Source of the DNA: JAJTDS01 sp964202895
GTDB lineage: Bacteria; Pseudomonadota; Alphaproteobacteria; Rickettsiales; UBA1997
NCBI GenBank assembly: GCA_964202895.1
Contig: CAXNJM010000001.1
Span: forward strand, 434,001-498,000
Reading direction: 5' to 3'
Length of the DNA: 64,000 nucleotides
Below are positions 7,406 through 16,922 of the stretch, piece after piece. The position numbers and the translations under genes were made by a program. Below the pieces are notes generated by a model. The model saw only the letters and a program-made list of their open reading frames with translations. It did not search any database and had not been told where the DNA came from. How positions within the stretch are numbered: position 1 is the stretch's first letter; every line of letters starts with the position of its first letter.

Positions 7406-9391
7406 TTAGAGAAAAAAACTAAGTCGCTCCTTTTTAGCAAATTCGATGAAAGCTTCAGCGATTCCGTCTTTGGTTAAACCATCGTGATTGAATAAATCAT
7501 GTTTAACAATCAAATGCCCGTGAGTGTCTAAAATTGGTGTTCCATCATTATTTTTAACATAAATTTTATCACCAGAATTATCTTTGCTAGGCTCTTGCTG
7601 AGTTGCAAAAAATATTGGGTAATCGTCAACTTTTGGGCAAATTTTTTCGTCCCATTTTTGCACCAAAAGCACGCTGGTTTTGGTTCCTGTGTGGGGTTTA
7701 AAAACATTTCCGTGCAAGCCAACAACAGCCAAAATTCTGCATCTTTCGGCAATAAATTCTCTAATTTGCTTGTCGCTAGAATTATTAAATCTGCCTTGCG
7801 GAAGCACAACTGCCATTCGTCCACCAGATTTTAGAAAATCTAAATTTCTTTCAATAAATAAAATATCACGACCAACATTATTTTGATATTTGCCATTTTC
7901 TTTTTTGCCAAGTTCATATTTAGCAAGAATTCTGGTTTCTTTAATTTCACCAGCGAAAGGTGGATTTGCCATTAAAACATCAAAACCAAAATCGCGATTG
8001 TCATCTTTTTTGATGCGAAGTTTTTTTAGTTTTTTAAAGCCTTCAGAATAAATATCTGCCCAATCTTCATCTTTTGTTTTTTCGTCCCAGCGTTCAAAAT
8101 CAAGGGTGTTTAGGTGTAAAACATTAGTTTGACCATCGCCCGCAATTAAGTTTAAAGTTCTGCCAACTCGAACTGCTTTTTCGTCAAAATCAATGGCGAA
8201 GACTTTGTTTTGAACATAATCAATTTCACGAGGAATGCGCTGTTCAGTGGTAAAGTGTGGGCTGATTGGTAAACCAAGTTCTTTGCGAATTTTTGCCCAA
8301 ACATGAAAAATGCCGTGAACAGGAAAGCCACAAGAGCCAGCAGCCGTGTCAATCATTGTTTCATCTTCTTTAGGATTTAACATTTTCACACACATATCAA
8401 TCACATAGCGGGGCGTGAAATATTGCCCTTTCTCACCTTTGCTAGATTTATTGATTAAATATTCAAAGGCCTCATCAACAACATCTAAATTTGAATTAAA
8501 TAGTTTTACGCCTTCAAGTGAGGCAATACAAACCGCCAAATGGCTTGGTGTTAATCCCAATTTTGCATCTGCACTAAAAACTCCTTCCCATTTATTTTTT
8601 GCTTTATCAAATAAATCTTGGATTTTGGTTTTAAGTTCAGTTTCAGTGTCACCATAATTTTTGAAAATTAGATGGCGTTTTTTATCGCGCCCACTTTCCA
8701 TTTCATCATAAAGTTTGGTAAAGATCAGTTTAAATAGCTCCTCAAATACATCCACGCCAGCATTGGCTAAAACCTCATCTTCCATTTCTAGAATTATGCC
8801 TTTCAATGTTTTTTTCTGATTAACCAATTTGTCGTATTTAACCAGATCATCAATTGTCCATCGTTCAGATAAAACATCAGAAAGTTTTTCGATTGCTTTT
8901 GGAATTGCTGGAATATCTTCAAAATAATTTGGATCTTTGCGGTGATAATAAGAAATTTGTTCGCCATTGCTCCAAACCCCAATTGGCGCACCTGTGGCAT
9001 TGCAATAGCTTTTTAGCTGCTCTTTTCCATCTTTTAATTTGGGCTTTTTTAATTCAACTAAAATGTATGGAGTGGTTGGTTTGTCGCGATCAAAAATGCA
9101 AATGTCCGCCCGCTTTTTTTCAAGACCAAAAACCACGCCATATTCCAACTCTATGCGTTTATTTGAGTAACCAAAATCTTCGATTATAGTCATCAAAAAA
9201 AGCTGTCGAACGACTTCTTCTGGCGTGAGCTTAATTTCTTTGTTACGCACCAAGCAGGTTGTATAAAAATCCTGTTTGCCGGATTTATTTTCTTTTGAAG
9301 TTATTTTATCCTCTAGGGCTTTGACTTTCGACTCATTGAATTGAGTTAGCCTGTAGTGGGAGTCTTTGAGGATTTGGGATAAAATATTCAT
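7406..9391 (-). CDS. Restriction endonuclease-N6-adenine methyltransferase fusion (HSDR_N + HsdM)
   Basis: The 661-residue protein joins a nuclease domain to an adenine methylase. The first ~180 residues match the HsdR N-terminal fold, with a PD-(D/E)xK-type site D96...E113-L-K115. Residues ~200-640 are HsdM-like: GEKGQYFTPRYVIDMCVKM, the SAM-binding TAAGSCGF, and the catalytic NPPF at 476-479. No separate hsdR with a helicase motor is present, so the system resembles BcgI-like enzymes, where one RM chain works with a separate S chain, more than classical type I. hsdS follows on the same strand 29 bp downstream. Because the partner hsdS is damaged, activity is doubtful although this gene itself looks intact. 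Confidence 0.82.
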   Translation of the reverse strand: MNILSQILKDSHYRLTQFNESKVKALEDKITSKENKSGKQDFYTTCLVRNKEIKLTPEEVVRQLFLMTIIEDFGYSNKRIELEYGVVFGLEKKRADICIFDRDKPTTPYILVELKKPKLKDGKEQLKSYCNATGAPIGVWSNGEQISYYHRKDPNYFEDIPAIPKAIEKLSDVLSERWTIDDLVKYDKLVNQKKTLKGIILEMEDEVLANAGVDVFEELFKLIFTKLYDEMESGRDKKRHLIFKNYGDTETELKTKIQDLFDKAKNKWEGVFSADAKLGLTPSHLAVCIASLEGVKLFNSNLDVVDEAFEYLINKSSKGEKGQYFTPRYVIDMCVKMLNPKEDETMIDTAAGSCGFPVHGIFHVWAKIRKELGLPISPHFTTEQRIPREIDYVQNKVFAIDFDEKAVRVGRTLNLIAGDGQTNVLHLNTLDFERWDEKTKDEDWADIYSEGFKKLKKLRIKKDDNRDFGFDVLMANPPFAGEIKETRILAKYELGKKENGKYQNNVGRDILFIERNLDFLKSGGRMAVVLPQGRFNNSSDKQIREFIAERCRILAVVGLHGNVFKPHTGTKTSVLLVQKWDEKICPKVDDYPIFFATQQEPSKDNSGDKIYVKNNDGTPILDTHGHLIVKHDLFNHDGLTKDGIAEAFIEFAKKERLSFFL

Positions 9392-9643
9392 ATAATTTGT
9401 TGTTAAAATTTACTTAATTTTATATCTAATGCTAATTTAACTTAAAAACACACACTTTATATAGACTGTTTTTCAGCTATTTTGATAGTAGGCTAAATCT
9501 TTAGAGAACCTCTACAAATCGAAATTTAACCCAATAAATTTCAACTTCAGAGATTTTTTGTTTTGAATTTTTAAATTAAAAACTAAGTTCAAAAAATCTT
9601 ATTTTTACAGCTTAATTTGGCAAGGTTTTTATTGTTTTTAGTT

Positions 9644-9793
9644 CCGTCATCGCAACTCTTACCGTTATCGCAACTCTTACCGTTATCGCAACTCTTACCG
9701 TTATCGCGACTTCTGCCGTCATCCCGACGAAAGTCGGGACCCAGTTTTAAATCTTTCTGGGTGCCGTTTTGCAAAGGCATGACGAGTGTTTTA
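9644..9793 (+). repeat. 18-bp minisatellite running into a palindromic element
   Basis: Units beginning CCGT(T/C)ATCGC occur at 9644, 9662, 9680, 9698 and 9716, an exact 18-bp period. The last unit becomes the left arm of the common palindromic element, and the right arm ends at ~9793, at the rlmE stop codon. The minisatellite looks as if it grew by slippage of the first bases of the element. The rest of the 9392-9643 gap is plain A+T-rich sequence with nothing I can support. Confidence 0.8.
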
Positions 9794-10495
9794 GGTAACC
9801 GCGGAATCAGCTAAATTAAGATTTTTTTCGCTCTTATAGCCAAGGGCGATGAGGTAAGATTCGCTTGAGTCTTTTCTTGATGAGTCTGGTTTGAAATAGT
9901 GAATTTTAGTAAAATGTTTTTGCAATTGATCTACTAATATTTTAGAGCTACCACCCTGAAATATCTTGCCAATAAAACAACCATCTTCTTTTAAAATTTG
10001 CAAAGATAAACTTAGAGCATCTTCTAATAAATTGATAATTCTTAAATGGTCTGCCTTATTGTTGCCCGTTGAATTTGATGCCATATCAGACATCACAACA
10101 TTGCATTTACCTTTTTGATTGTAAGGAATATTTTTTAGCAAATCGATTATTGAACTTTTTGCTTCATCGGCAAGAAAATCACACTGAACAAATTCGACTC
10201 CGGCTATTTTGTCAAATGGCAATAAATCTATTGCTATAACTCTGCCTTCTCCAACTATTTTTACAGCAAACTGACTCCAACCACCCGGAGAGGCACCTAA
10301 ATCAACCACTATGTAATCTTTTTTAAAGATTTTAAATTTTTTATCTATTTCAATAATTTTAAATGCCGAACGGGACCTCCATCCCTCTGCTTTAGCCTTA
10401 AAAACAAAAGGGTCGTTAATTTGCCTTCTAAGCCATTTTTGAGAAGATTTACTAAATTTTTTAGCATTTTTAAGAATCTTGAATTGGTTAGACAT
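9791..10495 (-). CDS. rlmE: 23S rRNA (uridine-2552 2'-O)-methyltransferase
   Basis: RlmE (FtsJ/RrmJ) methylates the ribose of U2552 in the A loop of 23S rRNA late in 50S assembly. The 234-residue protein has the family SAM motif VVDLGASPGGWSQ (~64-76) and the complete catalytic tetrad: K46, D137 (MSDMAS), K177 (GKIFQG) and E212 (SSESYLIA). The last residues adjoin a palindromic repeat whose right arm ends at the stop codon, so the extreme C-terminus may have been remodelled. It overlaps the upstream Trm112-like gene by 8 bp, implying coupled translation. Confidence 0.93.
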   Translation of the reverse strand: MSNQFKILKNAKKFSKSSQKWLRRQINDPFVFKAKAEGWRSRSAFKIIEIDKKFKIFKKDYIVVDLGASPGGWSQFAVKIVGEGRVIAIDLLPFDKIAGVEFVQCDFLADEAKSSIIDLLKNIPYNQKGKCNVVMSDMASNSTGNNKADHLRIINLLEDALSLSLQILKEDGCFIGKIFQGGSSKILVDQLQKHFTKIHYFKPDSSRKDSSESYLIALGYKSEKNLNLADSAVT

Positions 10496-10703
10496 TTTGC
10501 CCTATTTTAAAAGTGGAAATATCTTCAGTAGTGAGTGTTTTAGCTTCATCAACTAACATAACTGGAATATCATCAATAATTGGAAAAGCTAATTTTGAAT
10601 CAATGCACCAAAATTCGTTGGTTTTATCTTGATAAATTAAATTGCCAAAACAATGTGGACAGCATAAAATGCTTAATAGCCCTGTTATTTTATGGTTAAT
10701 CAT
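10488..10703 (-). CDS. Trm112/YcaR-family small zinc-ribbon-like protein
   Basis: The 71-residue protein matches the UPF0434/Trm112 family: a start like LLSILCCPHCFGNL, then FPIIDDIPVMLVDEA. The first CxxC-like pair (CCPHC) is present; the second is reduced to a single Cys (FWCID), as in many bacterial YcaR proteins. Eukaryotic Trm112 activates methyltransferases. The bacterial role is not established, though the overlap with rlmE on one transcript is suggestive. pdhC ends upstream with a gap of only 3 bp, so pdhC, this gene and rlmE likely form an operon. Confidence 0.82.
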   Translation of the reverse strand: MINHKITGLLSILCCPHCFGNLIYQDKTNEFWCIDSKLAFPIIDDIPVMLVDEAKTLTTEDISTFKIGQNV

Positions 10704-10706
10704 CTA

Positions 10707-11999
10707 TTATAACAACATCAATATCGGGTTCTCAACAAAATTACGAAGAGCCTTTAAAAATTCAGCAGCAACCGCCCCATCGACACAACGATGATCCGCA
10801 GAAAGTGTAATATTCATCATATTCGCTACCTTTATTAAACCATTTACTGCGATTGGCTTTTCAATGGCCCTAGAAATAGCTAAAATACAGCTTTGCGGAG
10901 GGTTAACAATTGCAGAAAAATTATCAATTCCATACATTCCAAGGTTAGAAATACTAAAAGAACCGCCTTGAAATTCTTCGGGTTGCAATTTTCCTTCGCG
11001 AGCTTTTTTTGCAAGCAATTTCATTTCGCTAGAAATTTCAATGATTGATTTTTGGTCAGCATTTTTTATAATTGGAGTTATCAAGCCACCTTCAATAGCC
11101 ACTGCAACTGAAATATCCACATTATTAAATAATAATAAGGATTCATCGCTCCAAGAGGAATTAGCATTAGGAACCTTGTTTAAAGCCATCGCACAAGCTT
11201 TAATAATTAAATCATTGACTGATATTTTATATGCAGGCTTTTCATTTTTGTCGATATCGGCAACAGAATTCATTGAAGCTCTAACTTCAAGCATTTTATC
11301 GATATTGAGTTCGCAAGATAAATAAAAATGCGGAACATTTTGTTTCGATTCAAGCAAACGGCGAGCTATAACCTTGCGGATATTGCTATTTTTAACAGCG
11401 GTAAATTCTTGCGGATTTCTCCTTACTCCAAAGTTTTTATTGCCTGATTTTATTGCATTCAAGACATCGTCTTTAACTATTCTACCAGATGGGCCAGAGC
11501 CTGTATTTGTAATATTCGCAAGTGAAAAGTTATTCTGCTCCGCAATTCTTTTAGCAAGCGGGCTCGCTTTAATTTTGCTAGAATTATCTATTGCTGAATT
11601 TATAGAAGAATTTTCAGCGATAAAAGGCTTGTTTTCTTGATTTGAATTAGCTTGATTATGGCTTTGACCACTGGCTTTATTAGCCTCTTGATTGTTGTTG
11701 GATTTATTATTTTCTGGTTGCTTGACTTGATAGTTTTTTATCGATTCTAAAGTTTCGCCCTCTTCGATAATCAGAGCAATCAAACTATTAACCGCAACAT
11801 TTTCAGTGCCTGCAGGCACTATTATTTTTGCAAGAATTCCCGCATCAACAGCCTCAACCTCCATGGTTGCTTTATCGGTTTCGATTTCTGCGATTACTTC
11901 ACCAGCCTTGATTTTGTCTCCCTCTTTTTTTATCCAAGTAGCAAGGTTGCCCTCTTTCATAGTTGGAGACAGTGCTGGCATCAAAATTTCAATTGGCAT
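10707..11999 (-). CDS. pdhC: Pyruvate dehydrogenase E2, dihydrolipoamide acetyltransferase
   Basis: This is the core enzyme of the pyruvate dehydrogenase complex, moving acetyl groups from lipoamide to CoA. The 430-residue protein has one lipoyl domain (residues 1-~78; lipoylated lysine in ETDKATMEVEA), an Asn/Gln/Lys/Ser-rich linker, an E3-binding domain (~140-175, SPLAKRIAEQN) and a catalytic domain with LSADHRCVDG near the C-terminus, containing the HxxxDG active site. The SPTMKEG lipoyl start is typical of alphaproteobacterial and mitochondrial PDH E2 rather than of 2-oxoglutarate dehydrogenase. E1 and E3 genes are not in the window. Confidence 0.92.
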   Translation of the reverse strand: MPIEILMPALSPTMKEGNLATWIKKEGDKIKAGEVIAEIETDKATMEVEAVDAGILAKIIVPAGTENVAVNSLIALIIEEGETLESIKNYQVKQPENNKSNNNQEANKASGQSHNQANSNQENKPFIAENSSINSAIDNSSKIKASPLAKRIAEQNNFSLANITNTGSGPSGRIVKDDVLNAIKSGNKNFGVRRNPQEFTAVKNSNIRKVIARRLLESKQNVPHFYLSCELNIDKMLEVRASMNSVADIDKNEKPAYKISVNDLIIKACAMALNKVPNANSSWSDESLLLFNNVDISVAVAIEGGLITPIIKNADQKSIIEISSEMKLLAKKAREGKLQPEEFQGGSFSISNLGMYGIDNFSAIVNPPQSCILAISRAIEKPIAVNGLIKVANMMNITLSADHRCVDGAVAAEFLKALRNFVENPILMLL

Positions 12000-12120
12000 G
12001 AGTTCAATAAAATAAAATTAGTAAAAATAGCAATTTTTAAATATAAAAAAAGTTTTTTGCAAGAGCAACTAAATATTGCAAGTAAAATATTAGTTTTTTA
12101 ACAATAGAAATTTAGACTTA

Positions 12121-13143
12121 TTATTTAAGCCAATCTCTTTTTTTAAAAAATATTACCTGCAAAATAGCAATAAAAATCATTAAAACAGAAAAGATAATAA
12201 ATCCAAACGGGCTATTACTAGCTGGAATACCGCCAACATTCATTCCAAATAGTCCTGTTAAAAAGGTCAAGGGCATGAATATTACTGTTATTAAAGAAAT
12301 TTTATACATATGGCGATTCAACTTATCATTTATTATATTAACGATTTCATCATTTAATATTTTTGACCTTTCTTTTAATTCATCGGTTTCTTCTATCATT
12401 CTAGTAATTTGATCGTAATTTTCTTGAAAATGTCTCTTTGCCCAATCATCTATCCATAAATATTCACAATTTTTTAATTTTTGAATAACTTCTTTTTGAG
12501 GTGAGAGGTATCTCTTAAAGGTTACAAACTGGCTTCTTAATTCCAATAATTCATTTTTCAATAATTGTTCTTGTAAGGTTTTTTTGCCGTTATTTTTTTT
12601 ACCATTATTAAGAGTTGAATCTTCTAACCTATCTAACCTTTGCGATAAATTAAGCATTTCCACAGAAATTTCTGACAAAATTTGATAAATCAAATTATAT
12701 AAAAATTCACCAGAACCCTTGATTTTTCTGCCTTTCTCAAGATTATTTTTAAAATCAAACAAGGCATTCATTTCTCGCTTTTGAATAGTGATGACACGAT
12801 ATTGATCCACCCATATTCTTAAAGAAACCATATCATCTGGATCGGCATCAATATTGGTATTAACACCTCTTAATATTATCAATAAGCCACCTTCAAACTC
12901 CATAACTCTAGAGCGAGTTTCTTGTGCAAGCAAGGCATCGATAATTAAATGATCAAGATAAGGAACATTAGCTTCTAGCCAATATTTTGTAGATGTAGCA
13001 TTGCCATCAAGATGAACCCAAGACAAATTACTATTCTCAAGTTCGGTGGCGATTTGATTATCTTCGAGAGCTAATATCGCACCATGCTCCTCAAAAGAAT
13101 ATGAAAATATAACTGGTTGCTGATTATTCATCAGGCTGAACAA
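12121..13143 (-). CDS. CorA/ZntB-family divalent cation transporter
   Basis: The 340-residue protein has a large soluble N-terminal domain, a long helix, and two C-terminal membrane segments. The family signature GMN is extended to LFGMNVGGIP, the form typical of ZntB-like zinc transporters rather than Mg-selective CorA. The family forms pentameric channels in the inner membrane. Its first codons overlap the end of the DUF3833 lipoprotein gene by 20 bp, so it is the last gene of an argG-lipoprotein-transporter unit. Substrate (Zn2+ versus Mg2+) is inferred only from the motif. Confidence 0.85.
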   Translation of the reverse strand: MFSLMNNQQPVIFSYSFEEHGAILALEDNQIATELENSNLSWVHLDGNATSTKYWLEANVPYLDHLIIDALLAQETRSRVMEFEGGLLIILRGVNTNIDADPDDMVSLRIWVDQYRVITIQKREMNALFDFKNNLEKGRKIKGSGEFLYNLIYQILSEISVEMLNLSQRLDRLEDSTLNNGKKNNGKKTLQEQLLKNELLELRSQFVTFKRYLSPQKEVIQKLKNCEYLWIDDWAKRHFQENYDQITRMIEETDELKERSKILNDEIVNIINDKLNRHMYKISLITVIFMPLTFLTGLFGMNVGGIPASNSPFGFIIFSVLMIFIAILQVIFFKKRDWLK

Positions 13144-13876
13144 TTAATTTTTGATTGGGACGAAATTTTGCCAATTCTGCTGGCAAATTTGACAAAGAAG
13201 GCATTTGAGATTGCTCAACTTTTTTAACATCTACATTACTTTTATAATCGCTGGCTTTTGGGGCTTCTTTAGATATTTTCCTAATTGAGAATATCCAAGT
13301 GCTGTCAGGACGATAATATTTACCGACTTTTTTAATCATGATTGCTGATTTTTCATCAACTAGATAAATTTTATCCTCAAAATGATGCTCTATTTTACGA
13401 TTATATTCATCTGGCAACATTAAATCATAAATTATTTGCGAGGCATTGCCACTATGCTTGCCGTGAGCTTGCCCAATAATGTCGTGACCTATTGCTTCGA
13501 ATGTGCCATTGGGATTGAGAGTTATTAACCAAGTTCTGCTATCAAGATGCTGATTGTCGTGATAATAATCAAATTGCAATGTTCCTTTATTGCCTTGCCA
13601 CTTTGATTTAATTTTTATATTTTGAGCATCGATGATGTTGCCGTCGTTATTTTTCTTGATTCCGTGCCCCTCTAATTCTCCATCAAAGAAGAATCTAATA
13701 TTTAGCATTTGCACATTATTTAAAGAATCAAGCTTAGAGTCAAAATAAACTTTTTTTCCGAATAATAAACGGGGGTCCATTCTGCGGAAATCAATTTTTC
13801 TGAAAGTTTCGCAACTAGCAGTGTTAAGAAGTAATGCCAGCAATGCAAAGCTTTTAATGGTTTTTTTTATTTTCAT
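13124..13876 (-). CDS. DUF3833-family lipoprotein
   Basis: The 250-residue protein begins with a lysine-rich signal peptide and a lipobox-like LLNTASC, so it is probably lipid-anchored. The body (FFDGELEGHGIKKNNDGNI, KWQGNKGTLQFDYYHD, TWLITLNPNGTFEAIGHD) matches DUF3833, a family of lipocalin-like lipoproteins of unknown function found across proteobacteria. A ~60-residue C-terminal tail is extra. It lies between argG (22-bp gap) and the ZntB-like gene (overlap). Confidence 0.72.
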   Translation of the reverse strand: MKIKKTIKSFALLALLLNTASCETFRKIDFRRMDPRLLFGKKVYFDSKLDSLNNVQMLNIRFFFDGELEGHGIKKNNDGNIIDAQNIKIKSKWQGNKGTLQFDYYHDNQHLDSRTWLITLNPNGTFEAIGHDIIGQAHGKHSGNASQIIYDLMLPDEYNRKIEHHFEDKIYLVDEKSAIMIKKVGKYYRPDSTWIFSIRKISKEAPKASDYKSNVDVKKVEQSQMPSLSNLPAELAKFRPNQKLIVQPDE

Positions 13877-13898
13877 AATTATTGAAGTAAATTAGTTG

Positions 13899-15245
13899 TT
13901 ATTTTAAGGTTGATTTATTTCTATTGGCTACCATTCTTAATCGAAGAGCATTGAGTTTTATAAAACCTTGAGCATCTTTATGATCGTAGGATTGACCTTC
14001 TTCAAAAGTTACCAAAGATTGAGAATATAAACTTTTTGCAGATTCTCTTGCAACAACAATTGCTTGACCTTTATAAAGCTTTAAGGTAACTGAACCCTCA
14101 ACAAATTCTTGAGACTTATCTATTAAAACTTGCAACATTTCTCTCTCAGGAGAAAACCAAAAGCCATTATAAATTAAGCTCGCATAACGAGGCATCAGAT
14201 CGTCTTTAAGATGAGCTGCTTCGCGGTCAAGGGTTATAGACTCAATAGCACGATGGGCAACCAGTAAAATTGAGCCACCTGGGGTTTCGTATACCCCCCT
14301 TGATTTCATGCCTACAAAACGATTCTCAACTAGATCCAGCCTTCCTATTCCATTCTCACCACCCAGTTCATTAAGCTTAGTTAAAATTTGAGCAGGAGTC
14401 ATTTTTTTGTTATTAATTGCTACAGCATCGCCTTTTTTAAATTGAATAGAAATTATAGTTGCTTTATCTGGAGCCTTTTCAGGCGAAACAGTTCTTTGAT
14501 AAACATAATCTGGAGCTTCTATTGAAGGATCTTCCAACACCTTACCTTCAGATGAAGTGTGCAATAAGTTAGCATCAACCGAATAAGGAGCTTCGCCTTT
14601 TTTGTCTTTTGCAACTGGAATCTGATTTTTTTCTGCATATTCAATTAATTTAGATCTAGAATTGAGGTCCCATTCTCGCCAAGGAGCAATAATTTTTATT
14701 TCAGGATTATTAGCATAATAAGCCAACTCAAAACGAACTTGATCATTGCCTTTGCCTGTTGCTCCGTGGGCTACTGCATCTGCACCAACTAATTTTGCAA
14801 TTTCAATTTGTCTTTTAGCGATTAGAGGCCTTGCGATTGATGTTCCCAAGAGATAAACACCTTCATAAACTGCATTGGCACGAAACATAGGGAATACATA
14901 ATCTCTAACAAATTCTTCTCTAAGATCTTCAATGAATATTTTTTTTACTCCAAGATTTTTAGCCTTAATTCTAGCTGGCTCCAACTCTTCACCCTGCCCT
15001 AAATCGGCGGTAAAAGTTATAACTTCGCAATCATATTTTTCTTGCAACCATTTAAGAATTACCGAAGTGTCAAGACCTCCAGAATAGGCAAGTACAACTT
15101 TTTTTATTTTATTTTTAACTATTTCGTTTTTAACGGAAGAGATATTTTTTGGCAATTCTTTGTTTTTTATAACCTTCTTTTCGGGGCTATTTTTTGGCAA
15201 GACTTTTGAGTTTAAAGCCTTTGATTTACTGATTTTATTTTTCAT
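13899..15245 (-). CDS. argG: Argininosuccinate synthase
   Basis: ArgG joins citrulline and aspartate using ATP, the penultimate step of arginine synthesis. The PP-loop motif AYSGGLDTS is at 53-61, followed by YDCEVITFTADLGQGEE and HGATGKGNDQVRFE. The enzyme is 448 residues, about 45 more than usual, because of a lysine- and asparagine-rich N-terminal extension before KKVVLAYSGG. No internal ATG near the usual start is evident, so the extension is probably translated or a non-ATG start is used. argH and other arginine genes are not here. Confidence 0.93.
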   Translation of the reverse strand: MKNKISKSKALNSKVLPKNSPEKKVIKNKELPKNISSVKNEIVKNKIKKVVLAYSGGLDTSVILKWLQEKYDCEVITFTADLGQGEELEPARIKAKNLGVKKIFIEDLREEFVRDYVFPMFRANAVYEGVYLLGTSIARPLIAKRQIEIAKLVGADAVAHGATGKGNDQVRFELAYYANNPEIKIIAPWREWDLNSRSKLIEYAEKNQIPVAKDKKGEAPYSVDANLLHTSSEGKVLEDPSIEAPDYVYQRTVSPEKAPDKATIISIQFKKGDAVAINNKKMTPAQILTKLNELGGENGIGRLDLVENRFVGMKSRGVYETPGGSILLVAHRAIESITLDREAAHLKDDLMPRYASLIYNGFWFSPEREMLQVLIDKSQEFVEGSVTLKLYKGQAIVVARESAKSLYSQSLVTFEEGQSYDHKDAQGFIKLNALRLRMVANRNKSTLK

Positions 15246-15396
15246 AAATAAATAATAAAATTATATTTAGAAGTTAAAGCAAACTAAATTAAAATAAGCT
15301 TAAATGATGAGATTTTTTACGATTGACTCTTTTTAGAAATAAAAACTAAATTCGTCAACAAATTTATTAAATAATTTCAATTATAAACAATATAAT

Positions 15397-15981
15397 CTAA
15401 AGCTTAAAATCATTTAACTCTTTTTTAACTTGCTGAAATATCTTCACCGCTGAAGAAATCGCAAGAAAAGACATAACCATGGCAACAATTAGATCTGGCC
15501 ATTTACTGTAATAAAGCAAGGTAAAAACACCAGCAACTATTGTAATTAGGTTATTAATTACATCGTTTCTACTGCACAACCATACAGATTGTTGATTACT
15601 TGAACCATTACGAAACTTAAATAACAGATAACTAACGGAAGCATTAGCAATTAATGCAAAAAATGAAACATATATCATAATTTTGCCATTTGGCTGGATA
15701 TCAGTTAGAACCCTATAAACACCACTAGTTAAAACATATATTCCAAAAGAAAGCATAAAAGAAGCCTTGATTAATGCAGAAACAGATTGCCATTTTTTTG
15801 GCTTAGATAAAACGAAAATTGCTATTCCATAATTCAGACTATCACCAAGGAAATCAGTAGCATCTAGCATTAGAGCAAGAGAATTAGCATAAAAACCAAA
15901 GCCTATTTCAATTAAAAACATAGCAAAATTAATTACCAGAGCAATTGAAACGGCTTTTAAGAATAATTTTTGTTTTGGCAT
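15397..15981 (-). CDS. Short cation diffusion facilitator (CDF) transporter
   Basis: The 194-residue protein has about six membrane segments and the CDF metal-site motifs: DATDFLGDSLNY in TM2 and RNDVINN in TM5, each supplying acidic or polar ligands. It lacks the cytosolic C-terminal domain of full-length CDF proteins such as ZitB and CzcD, so it belongs to the ~200-residue short branch. It probably exports a divalent metal by proton antiport. The gap to argG is 151 bp, and it appears to be transcribed alone. Confidence 0.82.
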   Translation of the reverse strand: MPKQKLFLKAVSIALVINFAMFLIEIGFGFYANSLALMLDATDFLGDSLNYGIAIFVLSKPKKWQSVSALIKASFMLSFGIYVLTSGVYRVLTDIQPNGKIMIYVSFFALIANASVSYLLFKFRNGSSNQQSVWLCSRNDVINNLITIVAGVFTLLYYSKWPDLIVAMVMSFLAISSAVKIFQQVKKELNDFKL

Positions 15982-16089
15982 TTTTAGTTTAATTTTTACT
16001 AAATATTACTATATCTAGCCACAATTTATAAAAACAAACTAAATTAGCAACAACTTTTAATCATTCTAAGCCTCGCTTTAGGTGCATCG

Positions 16090-16791
16090 CTATTTATTTT
16101 TATTGCAAAATTTACAGTTAACAGGTTGTAAAGCTTGATTTGGCGAAATATTAAATTTGCTTGACGGAGTAATATCAATATAATTGCAATTATTTTTATC
16201 AGAAGAGCTATTAGAAGCAACATTAGTGGATCCCGTCCCTCCAGATAAATCATCACAATAGTTTTTACCGCTATATACATTATTAGGTAAAGGTCTATCG
16301 TTATTATTCTGTATTGGTTGTTTTGGAAATTTTTTGTCTAAATTTTGCATTATTCTTTTAGCTTCTTCTGTAGTGATATGAATGGATTTTGATAAAGGCT
16401 TGCCATCATTAACCACTTTAATCACATCTTGAGTATTGGGATAACGTACTTGTTGAGGCTGAACAACATATTGCAAAGGCTTAGTATTGCGATAAAATAC
16501 TTGTTGAGGCTGAGGCTGAACATAAGCTTGTTGAGGCTGAGGCTGAATATTCTTAGAAATAACCTCAGTAAGATTATAATGACGGGCTGGTTGCTGTTGC
16601 TGTGGAGCATTTTGCAAATTTTGAGCATAAACATTGTTATAAAAAACCTTAGTAGGATAATTATAGACTACTTGTTGTTAATACTGAACATTAGCTTCTT
16701 GATAAGTTCCTGTTGTTTGGTTATATGTATGAAGTTTATTGTTAATACGCACATTTATAGGTAAAGAAATAGCCTTAGTATTATTTTTCAT
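16090..16791 (-). pseudogene. Glutamine/proline-rich hypothetical with in-frame TAA at codon 38
   Basis: From the ATG at 16791 the frame encodes MKNNTKAISLPINVRINNK..., reaches a TAA at 16678-16680 (codon 38), then continues in the same frame with QQVVYNYPTKVFYNNVYAQN and into a 175-residue Gln/Pro-rich region. The stop falls in a Gln-rich stretch (QY-stop-QQ), so one C-to-T change of a CAA codon explains it. Downstream ATG codons could still express the C-terminal 175 residues, which contain repeated PQPQQ motifs, an acidic/Asn-rich middle and a terminal CKFCNKNK. Function is unknown. Confidence 0.6.
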
Positions 16792-16922
16792 ATTTTAATT
16801 AATATTGATTTTGTTATTATATATATTTTATAGTTAATATTTTTAAATAAGATAAAATATATTTTTATAAAATAAAGTATTATTTTTGTAGAATACAATA
16901 AAATAATATTAATTAAAAAATA

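Noticed and set aside
9644..9733. CRISPR array
   Set aside because: The 18-bp units are directly adjacent without spacers, and no cas genes are nearby.
16044..16764. Alternative hydrophobic small frames over the glutamine-rich gene
   Set aside because: They are reverse or shifted readings of the CAA/CAG-rich repeats.
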